64,000 nucleotides of DNA from Desulfovibrio fairfieldensis (GTDB taxonomy: Bacteria > Desulfobacterota > Desulfovibrionia > Desulfovibrionales > Desulfovibrionaceae): positions 689,001 through 753,000 of the forward strand of contig NZ_CP014229.1 in assembly GCF_001553605.1 (NCBI RefSeq), in the 5' to 3' direction. A program made the translations under genes and the position numbers. The notes under the pieces were generated by a model, which saw only the letters and a program-made list of their open reading frames with translations, had not been told where the DNA came from and did no database searches. Every line of letters starts with the position of its first letter. Positions within the stretch are counted from its first letter, which is position 1. Below, piece after piece: positions 8,106 to 16,546 of the stretch.

Positions 8106-9434
8106 ATGCGCGTTTTTGTCCGTTCCTGCATTCTTGCATTGCTTCTGGCTCTGTGCGGCTTGACCGCGGCCCAGGCCGCGTCCGCGCCGGAGGCCAAAAA
8201 AGAGCCCGCCAAGGAAGCTCCCAGCAAATTCGAGGCCTTGAAGCGTTTCAGTCAGGTGCTTGATCTGGTGGAGCGTTATTATGTGAAGGATGTGACCCAG
8301 AACGACCTGATCAACGGGGCCGTCAAGGGCTTGCTGCAGGGGCTCGACCCGCACTCCACCTTCATGAATGCCGAAGAATACAAGGAAATGCAGGAAACCA
8401 CCTCCGGCGAATTCTACGGGGTGGGCATTGAAATTTCCATGGAAAACGGCCAGGTTGTGGTGGTCACGCCCATTGAGGACACCCCGGCTTTCCGCGCCGG
8501 TCTTCAGTCCGGCGACGTGATCCTGTCCATCAACGGCCAGGCCACGCAGGAACTTTCGCTGCAGGAAGTGGTGTCGCGCATCCGCGGGGCCAAAGGCACG
8601 GAAGTGGAGCTGGCCATTCTGCACAGCGACGCCAAGACGCCGCAGACCGTGCGCATCGTGCGCGACGCCATCCCCCTGATCAGCGTCAAGTCCAAAAAGC
8701 TGGAAGACGGTTACTACTGGGTGCGCCTGACCCGTTTCTCCGAACGCACCACCGAGGAACTCAAGGACGCGCTCAAGGATGCGGCCAAGGAAAGCAAGGC
8801 CACGGGCGGGCTCAAGGGCATTGTGCTGGATCTGCGTAACAATCCCGGTGGGTTGCTGGACCAGGCGGTCAGCGTGTCCGACACTTTCCTGGACAAGGGC
8901 GTGATCGTTTCCATCAAGGGCCGCCGGGACAGCACGGACCGCGTTTATGAGGCCAAAAAGCAGGCCGACGACGTGCGCGTGCCCATGGTGGTGCTGGTCA
9001 ACGCCGGTTCTGCCTCGGCCTCGGAAATCGTGGCCGGTGCGCTGCGCGACCAGAAGCGCGCCCTGATTCTGGGCGAACGCTCCTTCGGCAAGGGTTCGGT
9101 GCAGAACATCATTCCCCTGTCCGACGGGTCCGGCCTCAAGCTCACGGTAGCCCTGTATTACACGCCCAACGGCAGCTCCATCCAGGCCGAGGGCATCGTG
9201 CCCGACCTGGAAGTGGTCTTCGAGCCGCCGCGCACCGATGACAAGGACAATCCGCGTTTTCTCCTGCGCGAACAGGATCTCAACCGCCATCTGGAAAACG
9301 GCAAGGACAAGAAGGGCGGCCAAAGCAAGGTCAAAAAAGACGAAGGCAAGGAGCAGCTGGCCCGTGACAACCAGTTGCGCATGGCCCTCCAGGTCGTGAA
9401 GAGTCTGCCCAAGATGCGGGAGATCAGAAACTAG
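8106..9434 (+). CDS. ctpA: Carboxyl-terminal processing protease (S41A)
   Basis: A 442-residue secreted or periplasmic serine protease that trims or degrades envelope proteins. It has a signal peptide (hydrophobic residues 8-24, ending AQAAS), a PDZ domain (around residues 95-180, with GVGIEISMENGQVVVVTP) and the S41 core. The catalytic Ser304 is in GSASASEI and the catalytic Lys329 in GERSFGKGSVQ. Their 25-residue spacing matches Tsp/CtpA. The C-terminus is Lys-rich (KKGGQSKVKKDEGK). The start at 8106 is set by GGAGG nearby and by the signal peptide. It precedes the polysaccharide deacetylase gene by 57 bp, an arrangement often seen with envelope and cell-division genes. Confidence 0.95.
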   Translation: MRVFVRSCILALLLALCGLTAAQAASAPEAKKEPAKEAPSKFEALKRFSQVLDLVERYYVKDVTQNDLINGAVKGLLQGLDPHSTFMNAEEYKEMQETTSGEFYGVGIEISMENGQVVVVTPIEDTPAFRAGLQSGDVILSINGQATQELSLQEVVSRIRGAKGTEVELAILHSDAKTPQTVRIVRDAIPLISVKSKKLEDGYYWVRLTRFSERTTEELKDALKDAAKESKATGGLKGIVLDLRNNPGGLLDQAVSVSDTFLDKGVIVSIKGRRDSTDRVYEAKKQADDVRVPMVVLVNAGSASASEIVAGALRDQKRALILGERSFGKGSVQNIIPLSDGSGLKLTVALYYTPNGSSIQAEGIVPDLEVVFEPPRTDDKDNPRFLLREQDLNRHLENGKDKKGGQSKVKKDEGKEQLARDNQLRMALQVVKSLPKMREIRN

Positions 9435-9491
9435 GGCGCGTGGCCCGATCCCCTTGCCGGGGCGGGTTCCGCGAGACGGCATACGTTCAGC

Positions 9492-10814
9492 GTGCAAAAT
9501 AAAGGAACAGATACCGGCCCCCTGACCGGACCCCACGGGTCCGGCGGGGGGCTGCGCGCTTCCACTCGCCTGGGCTTGGGTGGTCTGGCCTGGCTGCTGT
9601 GCTCCCTGGCCTTTTCGCTCTGGCTGGGCAACGGGTCCATGTCGCCGGGGAATTTTTCCGGTTCCGCCGGTCGCGCGCTGTCGCTCCAGCAAACCGGCGG
9701 AGGACGGGACGCGACCGAGGAGCCTGAGGCGCGGGCCGAGCGAATGATACTGGCCCGCCTGGATGCTCTGGTTATCCAGACGCTGCCCCTGGCCCTGCCG
9801 CTCGCCCGCTGGCAGCGCGAAGAAGGGCTGCCCGTGGAGGACGAAGGAGCGGCTGCCCGTGCTTACCGGGTTACAGGGTCTTGCGCGCCGCTGCGCCTGG
9901 GTGTGGCCCTGTTGGAAAAGTTGCGCTCCGCCGCTGATCCGGATTTTCCTCATCTTTCCGCCGTTGACCCGGAGCGTTTCCGCCCGCGCCTTGCCTGGAC
10001 GGACCAAGGCGCGCTGGAAATTCGCCTGAACGGGCGGCCGACGCACCGTTTTCATTTTCCCGGCAAGGAACGGGCTCTGGCGGATCTGGCCCGCCCCCTG
10101 CCTCAGGCCGCCCTGATTCTGGTCATTGATGACCTGGGGCAGAGCCTGGAGCCCGCCGAGGATCTGGCCGCCTTGCCCTTTCCCGTGGCATTGGCCGTCT
10201 GGCCGCACGCGCCCAGGGCGGGCGCGACGGCCGACCTAGCCGGACAGATGGGCCTGGATTGCCTGGTGCATCTGCCCATGGAGCCTCAGCCCCGCGCCGA
10301 CGGCTTCCGTCCCAGGCCGGGTCCGGGCGCGCTGTTCGCGGATATGAGCCAGCACGCCCTGGCCTCCGTGCTGGAACCGGATCTGGCGGCACTGCCCACG
10401 GCACTGGGGCTGAACAACCATATGGGTTCCCGTTTTACGGGCAGCGCCGCCGCCTGCCGCCTGCTCAGCGCGCAACTGGCCGGGCGCGGTTTCTTTGTGC
10501 TGGACAGTCTGACCCAGCCCCATTCCCGGCTGGCGGAGGAAGCCCGTGCCGCCGGGCTGGTCAGCGTGGCCCGTGCTGTTTTTCTGGATACGCGCCGGGA
10601 TGTTTCCGCCGTACTGGCCGCCTTGGACGCGGCGGCGGCCAAAGCCCGCAGTGCCGGTTTCGCCGTCGCCATCGGCCATCCGTACGCGGAAACTCTGAGC
10701 GCTTTGCGCCGCTGGCAGGACAAGGCAGGTGTGGCCGTGGTGCCTCTGCGCCGTCTGGTCTGGTACCTGGCGCAACTTCAGGCGCGGGACGGAGCGCGCG
10801 GCGGCAAGCGTTGA
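9492..10814 (+). CDS. Divergent polysaccharide deacetylase (YibQ/DUF610 family)
   Basis: A 440-residue protein with a cytoplasmic N-terminal tail, one membrane anchor (about residues 30-50, LAWLLCSLAFSLWLG) and a periplasmic NodB-like domain. Family hallmarks are LILVIDDLGQS, ALAVWPHAP, LVHLPMEP, LGLNNHMGSRFT and VAIGHPYAETL. The family is predicted to act on peptidoglycan or other glycans, but catalysis has rarely been shown. In many proteobacteria it sits beside envC and ctp genes, as it does here behind ctpA. The start is a GTG at 9492 with no strong ribosome-binding site, so coupling to ctpA or a later start is possible. Confidence 0.88.
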   Translation: MQNKGTDTGPLTGPHGSGGGLRASTRLGLGGLAWLLCSLAFSLWLGNGSMSPGNFSGSAGRALSLQQTGGGRDATEEPEARAERMILARLDALVIQTLPLALPLARWQREEGLPVEDEGAAARAYRVTGSCAPLRLGVALLEKLRSAADPDFPHLSAVDPERFRPRLAWTDQGALEIRLNGRPTHRFHFPGKERALADLARPLPQAALILVIDDLGQSLEPAEDLAALPFPVALAVWPHAPRAGATADLAGQMGLDCLVHLPMEPQPRADGFRPRPGPGALFADMSQHALASVLEPDLAALPTALGLNNHMGSRFTGSAAACRLLSAQLAGRGFFVLDSLTQPHSRLAEEARAAGLVSVARAVFLDTRRDVSAVLAALDAAAAKARSAGFAVAIGHPYAETLSALRRWQDKAGVAVVPLRRLVWYLAQLQARDGARGGKR

Positions 10815-10842
10815 TTTTTTACGAACACGGCTTCAGACAAAT

Positions 10843-10905
10843 CCTTGCCGCGAAATGCGGGTAGGCGGGCTTTGCTCGTCGTAAGTGAACATTTCAAGTG
10901 TTAAA
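10843..10905 (+). repeat. 63-bp intergenic repeat, copy upstream of ndk
   Basis: This segment is nearly the same as the reverse complement of 12708-12770. It contains a GGCGGGCTTTGC half-hairpin and ends in the palindrome-like AACATTTCAAGTGTT (10888-10902), 16 bases before the ndk ribosome-binding region. The two copies flank ndk-proC in opposite orientation, each reading towards a start codon. Confidence 0.75.
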
Positions 10906-10920
10906 CTCTAAGGAGCGGAC

Positions 10921-11340
10921 ATGCTGCAAACCACTCTTGCCATCATCAAGCCGGACGCCGTGGCGCGCGGCCTTGCCGGGGAAATTCTGGCCGCCGTGGA
11001 AGCTGAGGGCCTTCGCCCCGTGGCTTTGAAAATGCTGCGGTTGAGCAAGGCCCAGGCCCAGGGCTTTTATGCCGTGCACAAAGAGCGCCCCTTTTTTGAC
11101 AGCCTTATGGACTATATGTCTTCCGGACCGGTGGTCTGCGCGGCCTTGCGCGGCGAGGACGCGGTGGCCCGCTACCGGGCGCTGATGGGCGCCACGAATC
11201 CGACCCAGGCCGAGCCCGGCACCCTGCGCCGCAAATATGGGCAGAACCTTGAAGCCAACGCCGTGCACGGTTCCGACTGCCCGGAGAACGCCGCTGTTGA
11301 GCTTGCATATTTCTTCAATGCCTTGGAAATGACGGAGTAA
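10921..11340 (+). CDS. ndk: Nucleoside diphosphate kinase
   Basis: A 139-residue cytoplasmic enzyme that moves the gamma phosphate from ATP to other (d)NDPs through a phosphohistidine. The active-site His116 lies in NAVHGSDCPENA. The N-terminal TLAIIKPDAVARG and the LRGEDAVARYRALMGATNP segments are canonical. Length is typical. The ribosome-binding site AAGGAG precedes the ATG. The next gene, proC, starts four bases after the stop, so they form an operon. Upstream is a repeated 63-bp element shared with the marR promoter region. Confidence 0.98.
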   Translation: MLQTTLAIIKPDAVARGLAGEILAAVEAEGLRPVALKMLRLSKAQAQGFYAVHKERPFFDSLMDYMSSGPVVCAALRGEDAVARYRALMGATNPTQAEPGTLRRKYGQNLEANAVHGSDCPENAAVELAYFFNALEMTE

Positions 11341-11343
11341 CGT

Positions 11344-12150
11344 ATGAGCAGAACAATCGGCTGCATTGGCTGCGGCAATATGGGCGGGGCCATTCTGGCC
11401 GGTTTCGCGGACAGGCTGGGGGACAAGGGCTATAGCTTCTGCGGCTATAACCGCACGCCGGAACGCATGCGCCCCTTGGCGGACAAGGGCGTGCGGGTCA
11501 TGCCCGACGTTCTGGAAACCGCGCGCAAATCCGATGTGCTGTTGCTGGCGGTCAAGCCATACCAGGTGGCTGCCGTGCTGGAGGAAATGCGTCCGGCCCT
11601 CGACGGCGGCAAGGTACTGGTTTCCGTGGCGGCGGGCGTGAGCCTGAAGAGCCTGCGCGAGGCCGTGGGCGGGCAGTGCCCGGTGGTCCGCTGCATGCCC
11701 AATACCCCGGCGCTGGTGGGGGAGGGGGTTTTTGCCCTCTGCTTTGAGGACCCGGCGCTGGACCGGGAAGGCAAACTCGAATTACTGGAACTTTTCGGGG
11801 TTCTGGGCCTTTGCCTGGAAATGCCCGAAGCACGCTTTACCGCCTTTTCCGCGCTGATCGGCGCGGGCCCGGCCTATGTTTTCGAAATGATGCAGGGCCT
11901 GGTGCAGGCCGGGGTGACCCTGGGCTTTCAGCACAAGGAGGCCAAGCGCATGGTGGCCGCCCTGTTTGTGGGTTCGGCGCGCATGGCCGAGCAGAGCCCC
12001 GCGCCGCTGATGCAGTTGCGTGACGAAGTCTGTTCGCCCGGCGGCCTGACCATCGCCGGGGTCAATCACCTGGATCGCGTGGGCCTGCTGGGCCAATTGG
12101 TGGACGCCGTGCTGGCGGCCGATGCGCGGGGCCGGGAGATGGAAAGCTGA
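11344..12150 (+). CDS. proC: Pyrroline-5-carboxylate reductase
   Basis: A 268-residue enzyme that performs the last step of proline synthesis, NAD(P)H-dependent reduction of pyrroline-5-carboxylate. The Rossmann glycine motif is IGCIGCGNMGGAI at the N-terminus. The family signatures VVRCMPNTPALVGEG, FSALIGAGPAYVFEMM and LRDEVCSPGGLTIAGV are intact. Length is normal. It is the second gene of the ndk-proC operon and is closed by the terminator at 12192-12229. Confidence 0.97.
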   Translation: MSRTIGCIGCGNMGGAILAGFADRLGDKGYSFCGYNRTPERMRPLADKGVRVMPDVLETARKSDVLLLAVKPYQVAAVLEEMRPALDGGKVLVSVAAGVSLKSLREAVGGQCPVVRCMPNTPALVGEGVFALCFEDPALDREGKLELLELFGVLGLCLEMPEARFTAFSALIGAGPAYVFEMMQGLVQAGVTLGFQHKEAKRMVAALFVGSARMAEQSPAPLMQLRDEVCSPGGLTIAGVNHLDRVGLLGQLVDAVLAADARGREMES

Positions 12151-12191
12151 ATCTGTGAGCCCTGGCGTTTGCTCGGACCGTCAACTCCGCC

Positions 12192-12229
12192 GAGGGAATC
12201 TGAGTAGTCAGATTCCCTCCTGTTTTTTT
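12192..12229 (+). terminator. Intrinsic terminator after proC
   Basis: A perfect 12-base stem (GAGGGAATCTGA / TCAGATTCCCTC, loop GTAG) is followed by CTG and seven T residues. The T-run is on the plus strand, so it ends ndk-proC. It touches the stop of the convergent marR gene. Confidence 0.92.
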
Positions 12230-12708
12230 CAACCTTCCTCCACCTCGCCGCCGGTGCGCGCTTCGCCTTGTCCCCTGTATTCCCTGGCGGATTGCGCCAG
12301 ACGTCGCAACAGCGCCTGTAACGTCTGTTTTTCCTCTTCGGAAAACATGCTGGTGGTGGCGGCATCCCATTCCGCAACGACTTTCATGATATGCGGATAT
12401 GCCTCATAGGCACGCTGCGTCGGATGCACGGTGGTCGTGCGCTTGTCTTGCGGATTGCTTTCCCGGCGGATGAAGCCTGCCTCCTCCAGTTGCGCCAGCA
12501 CCCGCGTCACGTTGCTCTTGTTGATGCCGATACGCTCGGGCAGCTTGTCCTGCGTGATGCCCGGCTCTCTGCACAGCACGGCAATGAAGAGATATTGACT
12601 GGTGTTGATGCCGTATGGCGCGAGGGCCTTGGCGAGATACATGTAGTAATAGCGGTTGGCCAGGGTGATCCATTTGCAGGTCAGTTCCAAAGTACGCTCC
12701 CGGAGCAT
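12229..12708 (-). CDS. MarR family transcriptional regulator
   Basis: A 159-residue winged-helix dimer, expected to repress its own and neighbouring genes and to release on binding a small ligand. The core runs from ANRYYYMYLAKAL through the recognition helix region (LPERIGINKSNVTRVLAQLEEAGFI) to the wing (RRESNPQDKRTTTVHPT). It is divergent from an MFS transporter, the usual arrangement for drug- or metabolite-responsive MarR pairs. A near-palindrome, AACACTTGAAATGTT (12711-12725), lies just three bases ahead of its start codon and is a candidate autorepression site, although it belongs to a repeated element. Confidence 0.9.
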   Translation of the reverse strand: MLRERTLELTCKWITLANRYYYMYLAKALAPYGINTSQYLFIAVLCREPGITQDKLPERIGINKSNVTRVLAQLEEAGFIRRESNPQDKRTTTVHPTQRAYEAYPHIMKVVAEWDAATTSMFSEEEKQTLQALLRRLAQSAREYRGQGEARTGGEVEEG

Positions 12709-12770
12709 TTAACACTTGAAATGTTCGGTTACGGCGGGCAAAGCCCGCCTGTTCGCATTTCGCGGCAAGG
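12708..12770 (-). repeat. 63-bp intergenic repeat, copy upstream of marR
   Basis: This is the inverted partner of 10843-10905. It contains the complete hairpin GGCGGGCTTTGCCCGCC (minus strand) and ends exactly at the A of the marR ATG. Confidence 0.75.
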
Positions 12771-13200
12771 GTTTGTCCGCAAGGAGTTGCGGATGAATCC
12801 TTGGCGGGTGTCGTCACGTCATGAGTGTCTTCTCGGTCATCTCTACGTCGAACATCGCCTTTTATTCCGGTCGCGCTGGCTGTTCACAGCTCTGCTGTGT
12901 TACGGATAGCGACAGTGATTTCGATGAGAGGGGTTTTGTGTAACTCATTGCTGTCCTCATCCGTGCTGGCGTTGCTGTCTTTATCCGTACGGCTCACAAG
13001 TTCGCCTACGGCTATAGCTCCTTCGTCCAACGGCTGAAGCGAGTACCAGATCTCTGCTGTCCTCATTCGTAAGCAGCTTCGCTGCAACGACTGAGGCAGG
13101 AGTACACTTCCTCCATGCGTTAGCCGTTATGCGAGGAACGGGCATTACGGATAAAGACAGCAGCGCTGAAAGGCTCGTTCTCCTTGATATAACACAAAAA
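12771..13200. repeat. Composite interspersed repeat between marR and the MFS gene
   Basis: There is no gene in this region. The segment 13035-13190 is closely similar to the reverse complement of 17948-18105 inside the 245-bp element near hypB. A part of it (CATTCGTAAGCAGCTTCGCT and its surroundings, about 13067-13110) also recurs in the insert of the element at 62910-63102. The motif ACGGATRARGACAGC and its complement recur several times and can pair into hairpins. This looks like a mosaic of mobile-repeat modules, with no intact terminal repeats visible. Confidence 0.65.
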
Positions 13201-13280
13201 TCCATCTCATGACGAGACCCTCCAGGCCGGGCCGGACGACAGCTCCAAACCTCTGCTTGACACGAGAGAGAAAACACATA

Positions 13281-13300
13281 ATCGTTGCCCACGCAACGAT
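13281..13300. promoter_or_regulatory. Candidate operator upstream of the MFS gene
   Basis: A perfect 8-base dyad, ATCGTTGC-CCAC-GCAACGAT, lies 22 bases before the MFS start. Its position and form suit a MarR-type repressor site, so the divergent MarR protein is the likely binder. No copy of this motif is seen at the marR start. Confidence 0.5.
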
Positions 13301-13322
13301 TTTTATGAACAGGAGATATGAG

Positions 13323-14549
13323 ATGCTTGATCGCCGCATCCGCCGCAAGCAAACGGCGGGCGTATCCAACGTGGGGGCCGGTGGGGCGTTGCGGGAGATT
13401 TGCAATCGCAACTTCAATGTGGTGACGCTGATCAACCTTCTGGTCATGACGGCCTACTACCTGATCTTCGTCACCAGCACCTCCTATGCCAGAGAGGCTT
13501 ATCTGGCAAGCCTGAGCACGGCTGGTTTCACCGCGGGCATTATGGTCATCGGCTGCCTGGCAGGGCGTTTCGTCACCGGCAATCTGCTTTCGTTTTTCGG
13601 TTGCCGCGCCGTTCTTCTCGCCGGGATCGTGCTGTACACGGCCAGCATCGCGGGTTTTTTCCTGGTGGATTCCTTGCCCTGGCTGTTCGTGCAACGCCTC
13701 TGGGCGGGCGTCGGCGTCGGCGTCATCGGCACGGCCACGGGAACCATTGTGGCCTATGTGATCCCGCAGCGGCATCACGGGCTCGGCGTGAGCCTGTTCA
13801 GCATGAGCACGGCTCTGGCCCTGGCCCTGGGGCCGTTTCTCGGCATCAGCCTGAGCAACCACATAAGTTATGCGGCGCTGATGCGGATCAATGTGGGCAT
13901 TGCCCTGGTCTGCCTGCTCATCTTTTTCGGGCTGGCGGCCCTGCCTTTCATGCGTCACCGACATCGCTCGCTCTTCAGCCTCAACAGTTACATTGACCCG
14001 CGTGTGGTGCGTTTTTCCCTGGTGGCACTGGTGGTCTGCTTGAGCTACGGCTGCGTGCAGGCCTTCATGACCTCCTTTGCCGCCGTGCGCTCCCTTTCCG
14101 GCCCGGCGAGTCTCTTCTTTCTGCTGTATGCCGTGGCGGCCCTGGCTACCCGCCCGCTGACGGGCCGCCTGTTCGATACCCGCGGCGAGAACGTCATTTT
14201 TTATCCCATTCTGCTGTTGACCGCGCTCTCCCTGATCATGCTGGCCCGCGCGCACAGCAGCTGGATGCTGCTGCTCTCCGGCCTGGTGCTCGGCATGGGC
14301 TTCGGCAACTTCCAGTCCGTGGGGCAGGCCGTATCGCTTTCGCTGGTGTCGCGTTCGCGTTTTGCCCAGGCCACCACAACTTTCTTCATATTTTTTGACC
14401 TGGGCATCGGCCTGGGGCCCTATATTTTCGGTTTTCTCGTCCCCACTCTGGGCTATGACGGCATGTATCAGTCCCTGGCCTTCACCGTGCTTGCCGGGCT
14501 GGGCCTTTACTATGTTTTGCACGGGAGGCTCGCGGGCGGCGGGGCCTGA
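13323..14549 (+). CDS. MFS transporter
   Basis: A 408-residue major facilitator protein with about twelve hydrophobic segments, starting with NLLVMTAYYLIFVTSTS. It has a typical inter-helix motif region (IGCLAGRFVTG) and RPLTGRLFDTRGENV between the two halves. The start at 13323 is preferred over an in-frame ATG at 13305 because AGGAG lies seven bases upstream of it. It is transcribed divergently from marR, so it is probably an efflux or uptake system controlled by that regulator. The substrate is unknown. Confidence 0.9.
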   Translation: MLDRRIRRKQTAGVSNVGAGGALREICNRNFNVVTLINLLVMTAYYLIFVTSTSYAREAYLASLSTAGFTAGIMVIGCLAGRFVTGNLLSFFGCRAVLLAGIVLYTASIAGFFLVDSLPWLFVQRLWAGVGVGVIGTATGTIVAYVIPQRHHGLGVSLFSMSTALALALGPFLGISLSNHISYAALMRINVGIALVCLLIFFGLAALPFMRHRHRSLFSLNSYIDPRVVRFSLVALVVCLSYGCVQAFMTSFAAVRSLSGPASLFFLLYAVAALATRPLTGRLFDTRGENVIFYPILLLTALSLIMLARAHSSWMLLLSGLVLGMGFGNFQSVGQAVSLSLVSRSRFAQATTTFFIFFDLGIGLGPYIFGFLVPTLGYDGMYQSLAFTVLAGLGLYYVLHGRLAGGGA

Positions 14550-14582
14550 ACGTCATCCCGAACGGCACTCCCCGGAATCCTG

Positions 14583-14740
14583 TGGGACCTGTTGGCACTA
14601 TCCCTTTTTGCCCGCTCGCTACGTGCGGCAGCCGTTGTCCGAAGGACTTACGGGTGGCGACAGCAATGATAGCCTGAAGGCGGCGTCAATGCTGAAAGTG
14701 CCAATTCTCAACGTTAATCTGTTCTGAGAACGTGGATACG
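14583..14740. repeat. Degenerate mobile-repeat remnant
   Basis: The sequence GGGACCTGTTGGCACTATCC (from 14584) followed by CTTTTTGCCCGC matches the left end of the MITE family with mismatches. The right part (AACGTTAATCTGTTCTGAG) resembles the end of the second repeat family. No matching right terminal repeat is present, so this looks like a decayed copy. Confidence 0.5.
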
Positions 14741-14746
14741 CCGAAA

Positions 14747-14786
14747 AAAGCAAAGCCCTTCCGAGCATTCGGAAGGGCTTTGCTTT
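14747..14786. terminator. Intrinsic terminator between convergent genes
   Basis: A perfect 18-base stem (AAAGCAAAGCCCTTCCGA and its complement, loop GCAT) lies between the MFS gene and the minus-strand AMIN gene. Its A-rich and T-rich ends allow function on both strands. Confidence 0.88.
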
Positions 14787-14810
14787 GGTGCTGTAAACGG
14801 AAAAACGAGT

Positions 14811-15653
14811 TTACTGATCCACCCGCACGTCCAGGGTGTTGCCGTCTTTGGCAAGCACAAAGCGGGTATTTTGGGGCTTTGCCTTGAGGTCGATGACCAC
14901 ACGGGTCTTGTCCGCCATTTTGCCGATGCGCACATTGCTCACCAGGGGATTCTTGGGCACGCCCGGAGCCTTGATCTGCCACTGGCCGTCCAGGTCCACC
15001 ACCACGCGGTCGGGATTGGTCAGATTCATGCTCTTGTAGCGGAGAGGCGCGTTGCCCTCCAGGCGCACCGTGGCTCCCTTGTCCCGCGCGAAGACCACAA
15101 AGCGGCTGATGTTGCGCTCACGCGGCGCGGCGGCTTTTTCCGCCCTGGGCTTTTCGGTCTTTGCCTTTTCGGCTTTGGGCTTGTCCGTCTGAGCCGGGCG
15201 TTCTTCTTTTTGGGTTTCGGCGCGGGCCGGGGCGCTGCTTTCCGTTTTGGCGCTTTGGGCCGTGCGCTCCATCGCCGGAGGCGTGCTCATATTCTCACGT
15301 GTGGCGGCCTGCGGGCCGGGGGCCACGGGCGCGGCCTGGGGCATCTGGGCCCGTTCGCTGACATCTTCCACCACGGGCGCGGCCTCGGCGGCGTCGTCCC
15401 TGGGCAGGGGCGGCAATTTGGGTTCTTCGCGGGCCGCTTCCTGCGGTGCGGCGGGCGCGGTAAAACCGTTCCGGGCGGCATCCGTCGACAGGGGAGGCAG
15501 ACCGGCGCCGCTGTCCGGCGCGGCCGGTTCGCCGGCTTCCGCCGTGGGGGCCGGAACAGGTTCGGATTTGCGGCCCAGGCGTTCATTGAGCATGATCAGC
15601 GCCATGCCCAAGATGCAGACCGCCAGAAGAAGACTGAGAATGACTTTGTTCAT
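14811..15653 (-). CDS. AMIN-domain envelope protein
   Basis: A 280-residue protein with one N-terminal membrane anchor (residues 4-22), a long low-complexity Pro/Ala/Glu/Lys linker (about 30-178, including KPKAEKAKTEKPRAEK), and a C-terminal AMIN domain (about 180-278: VRLEGNAPLRYKSM, NPDRVVVDLDG, RVVIDLK). AMIN domains bind peptidoglycan and target amidases, pili or secretins to the cell wall. There is no amidase catalytic domain, so this is probably a scaffold or targeting factor. The ATG at 15653 is followed by a good anchor. Confidence 0.85.
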   Translation of the reverse strand: MNKVILSLLLAVCILGMALIMLNERLGRKSEPVPAPTAEAGEPAAPDSGAGLPPLSTDAARNGFTAPAAPQEAAREEPKLPPLPRDDAAEAAPVVEDVSERAQMPQAAPVAPGPQAATRENMSTPPAMERTAQSAKTESSAPARAETQKEERPAQTDKPKAEKAKTEKPRAEKAAAPRERNISRFVVFARDKGATVRLEGNAPLRYKSMNLTNPDRVVVDLDGQWQIKAPGVPKNPLVSNVRIGKMADKTRVVIDLKAKPQNTRFVLAKDGNTLDVRVDQ

Positions 15654-15694
15654 GCCGTATGGCTCCTGCCGAAAGGCGAGTTGCTCGCTCGGGC

Positions 15695-16480
15695 TCAGCG
15701 TAGCCGCCGGGGGCGGTTTTTGCCGGGCCGAAGCTGTTTTTCCTTGCTGATATGGGCCAGCATCCTGGGGTAGACTGCTTCGCGGGCGTCCAGGCGCATG
15801 GCCGTGCGGACGTGTTCAGCGGCTTCGTCGTATGCGCCCATGGCGCAGAGGATGCGGGCCAGGTTGAAATGGGCGTGGTCGTCCTCCGGAGAGAGTTCCA
15901 GAACCCGTTTGCCGAAACGCAGGGCCAGATCCGGCATGGCGTTTTTGCGCAGTTTCGCGCCGAAATCGCGGAACATATGCTTGTGGGCGGATGAGATATT
16001 CTCCGTGGTGGACGCCAGTTGTTCCAGGGCGGTAATGGCGGCCTGCCGTTCGCGCGGGCGCTTCAGGCGCAGCAGAGCCTTGCGGAAACTCTCCCGCAGA
16101 GTGATTTCCACCTGTTTGGTCCGGCGCGCCGTGTCCAAATGCCGCAGCAGCTCGTCGTCCAGTTCCGGCGCATCCGCAACCGGAGCGGGCGCGACGGCGC
16201 GCGCGTCCGGAAGGTCCGCCAGGGCGCGGACGTCCAGCATGGTCATGGGCATGGCCAGGATGGAGGGCTCGGACCGGAACTGCGCGGCAAACTGGGCGGC
16301 GCTGACGCGTCGCGCCTCCGCCTTGGGCTGGAAGGCATTGTCCAGTTGTTGCACCGCGTAGCCTTGCTCCGCCAGGTCCCAGGCGAAGAAGAGTGTCTTG
16401 CGGGTGCCGTCCGCCTTGGCCAAAGGCTGGGAATATACGCCAAGATATTTGGGAGGACGCATAGGCGAAATGTACATCAT
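15695..16480 (-). CDS. TPR-containing protein of unknown function
   Basis: A 261-residue soluble protein. The N-terminal ~70 residues (KYLGVYSQPLAKADGTRKTLFFAWDL) look like a small beta-rich domain. The middle is helical, and the C-terminus has at least one tetratricopeptide-like pair (LALRFGKRVLELSPEDDHAHFNLARILCAMGAYDEAAEHVRTAM, about residues 190-235). The last residues are basic (RPGKNRPRRLR). No enzyme motif is visible. It could share a transcript with the AMIN gene 41 bp away. Starts at 16480, 16477 or 16462 are all possible; none has a strong ribosome-binding site. Confidence 0.75.
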   Translation of the reverse strand: MMYISPMRPPKYLGVYSQPLAKADGTRKTLFFAWDLAEQGYAVQQLDNAFQPKAEARRVSAAQFAAQFRSEPSILAMPMTMLDVRALADLPDARAVAPAPVADAPELDDELLRHLDTARRTKQVEITLRESFRKALLRLKRPRERQAAITALEQLASTTENISSAHKHMFRDFGAKLRKNAMPDLALRFGKRVLELSPEDDHAHFNLARILCAMGAYDEAAEHVRTAMRLDAREAVYPRMLAHISKEKQLRPGKNRPRRLR

Positions 16481-16546
16481 TTGCGCCGAATGGCAAGATT
16501 CCCCCCGCGCCCTTTACGCAGCCGGGCCTTTGGGCTAGCATGGGGG

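Noticed and set aside
12971..14522. A minus-strand frame of about 510 codons opposite the MFS gene
   Set aside because: The plus-strand MFS protein has clear membrane segments and a ribosome-binding site. The antisense product is Gln/His-rich and runs into repeats.
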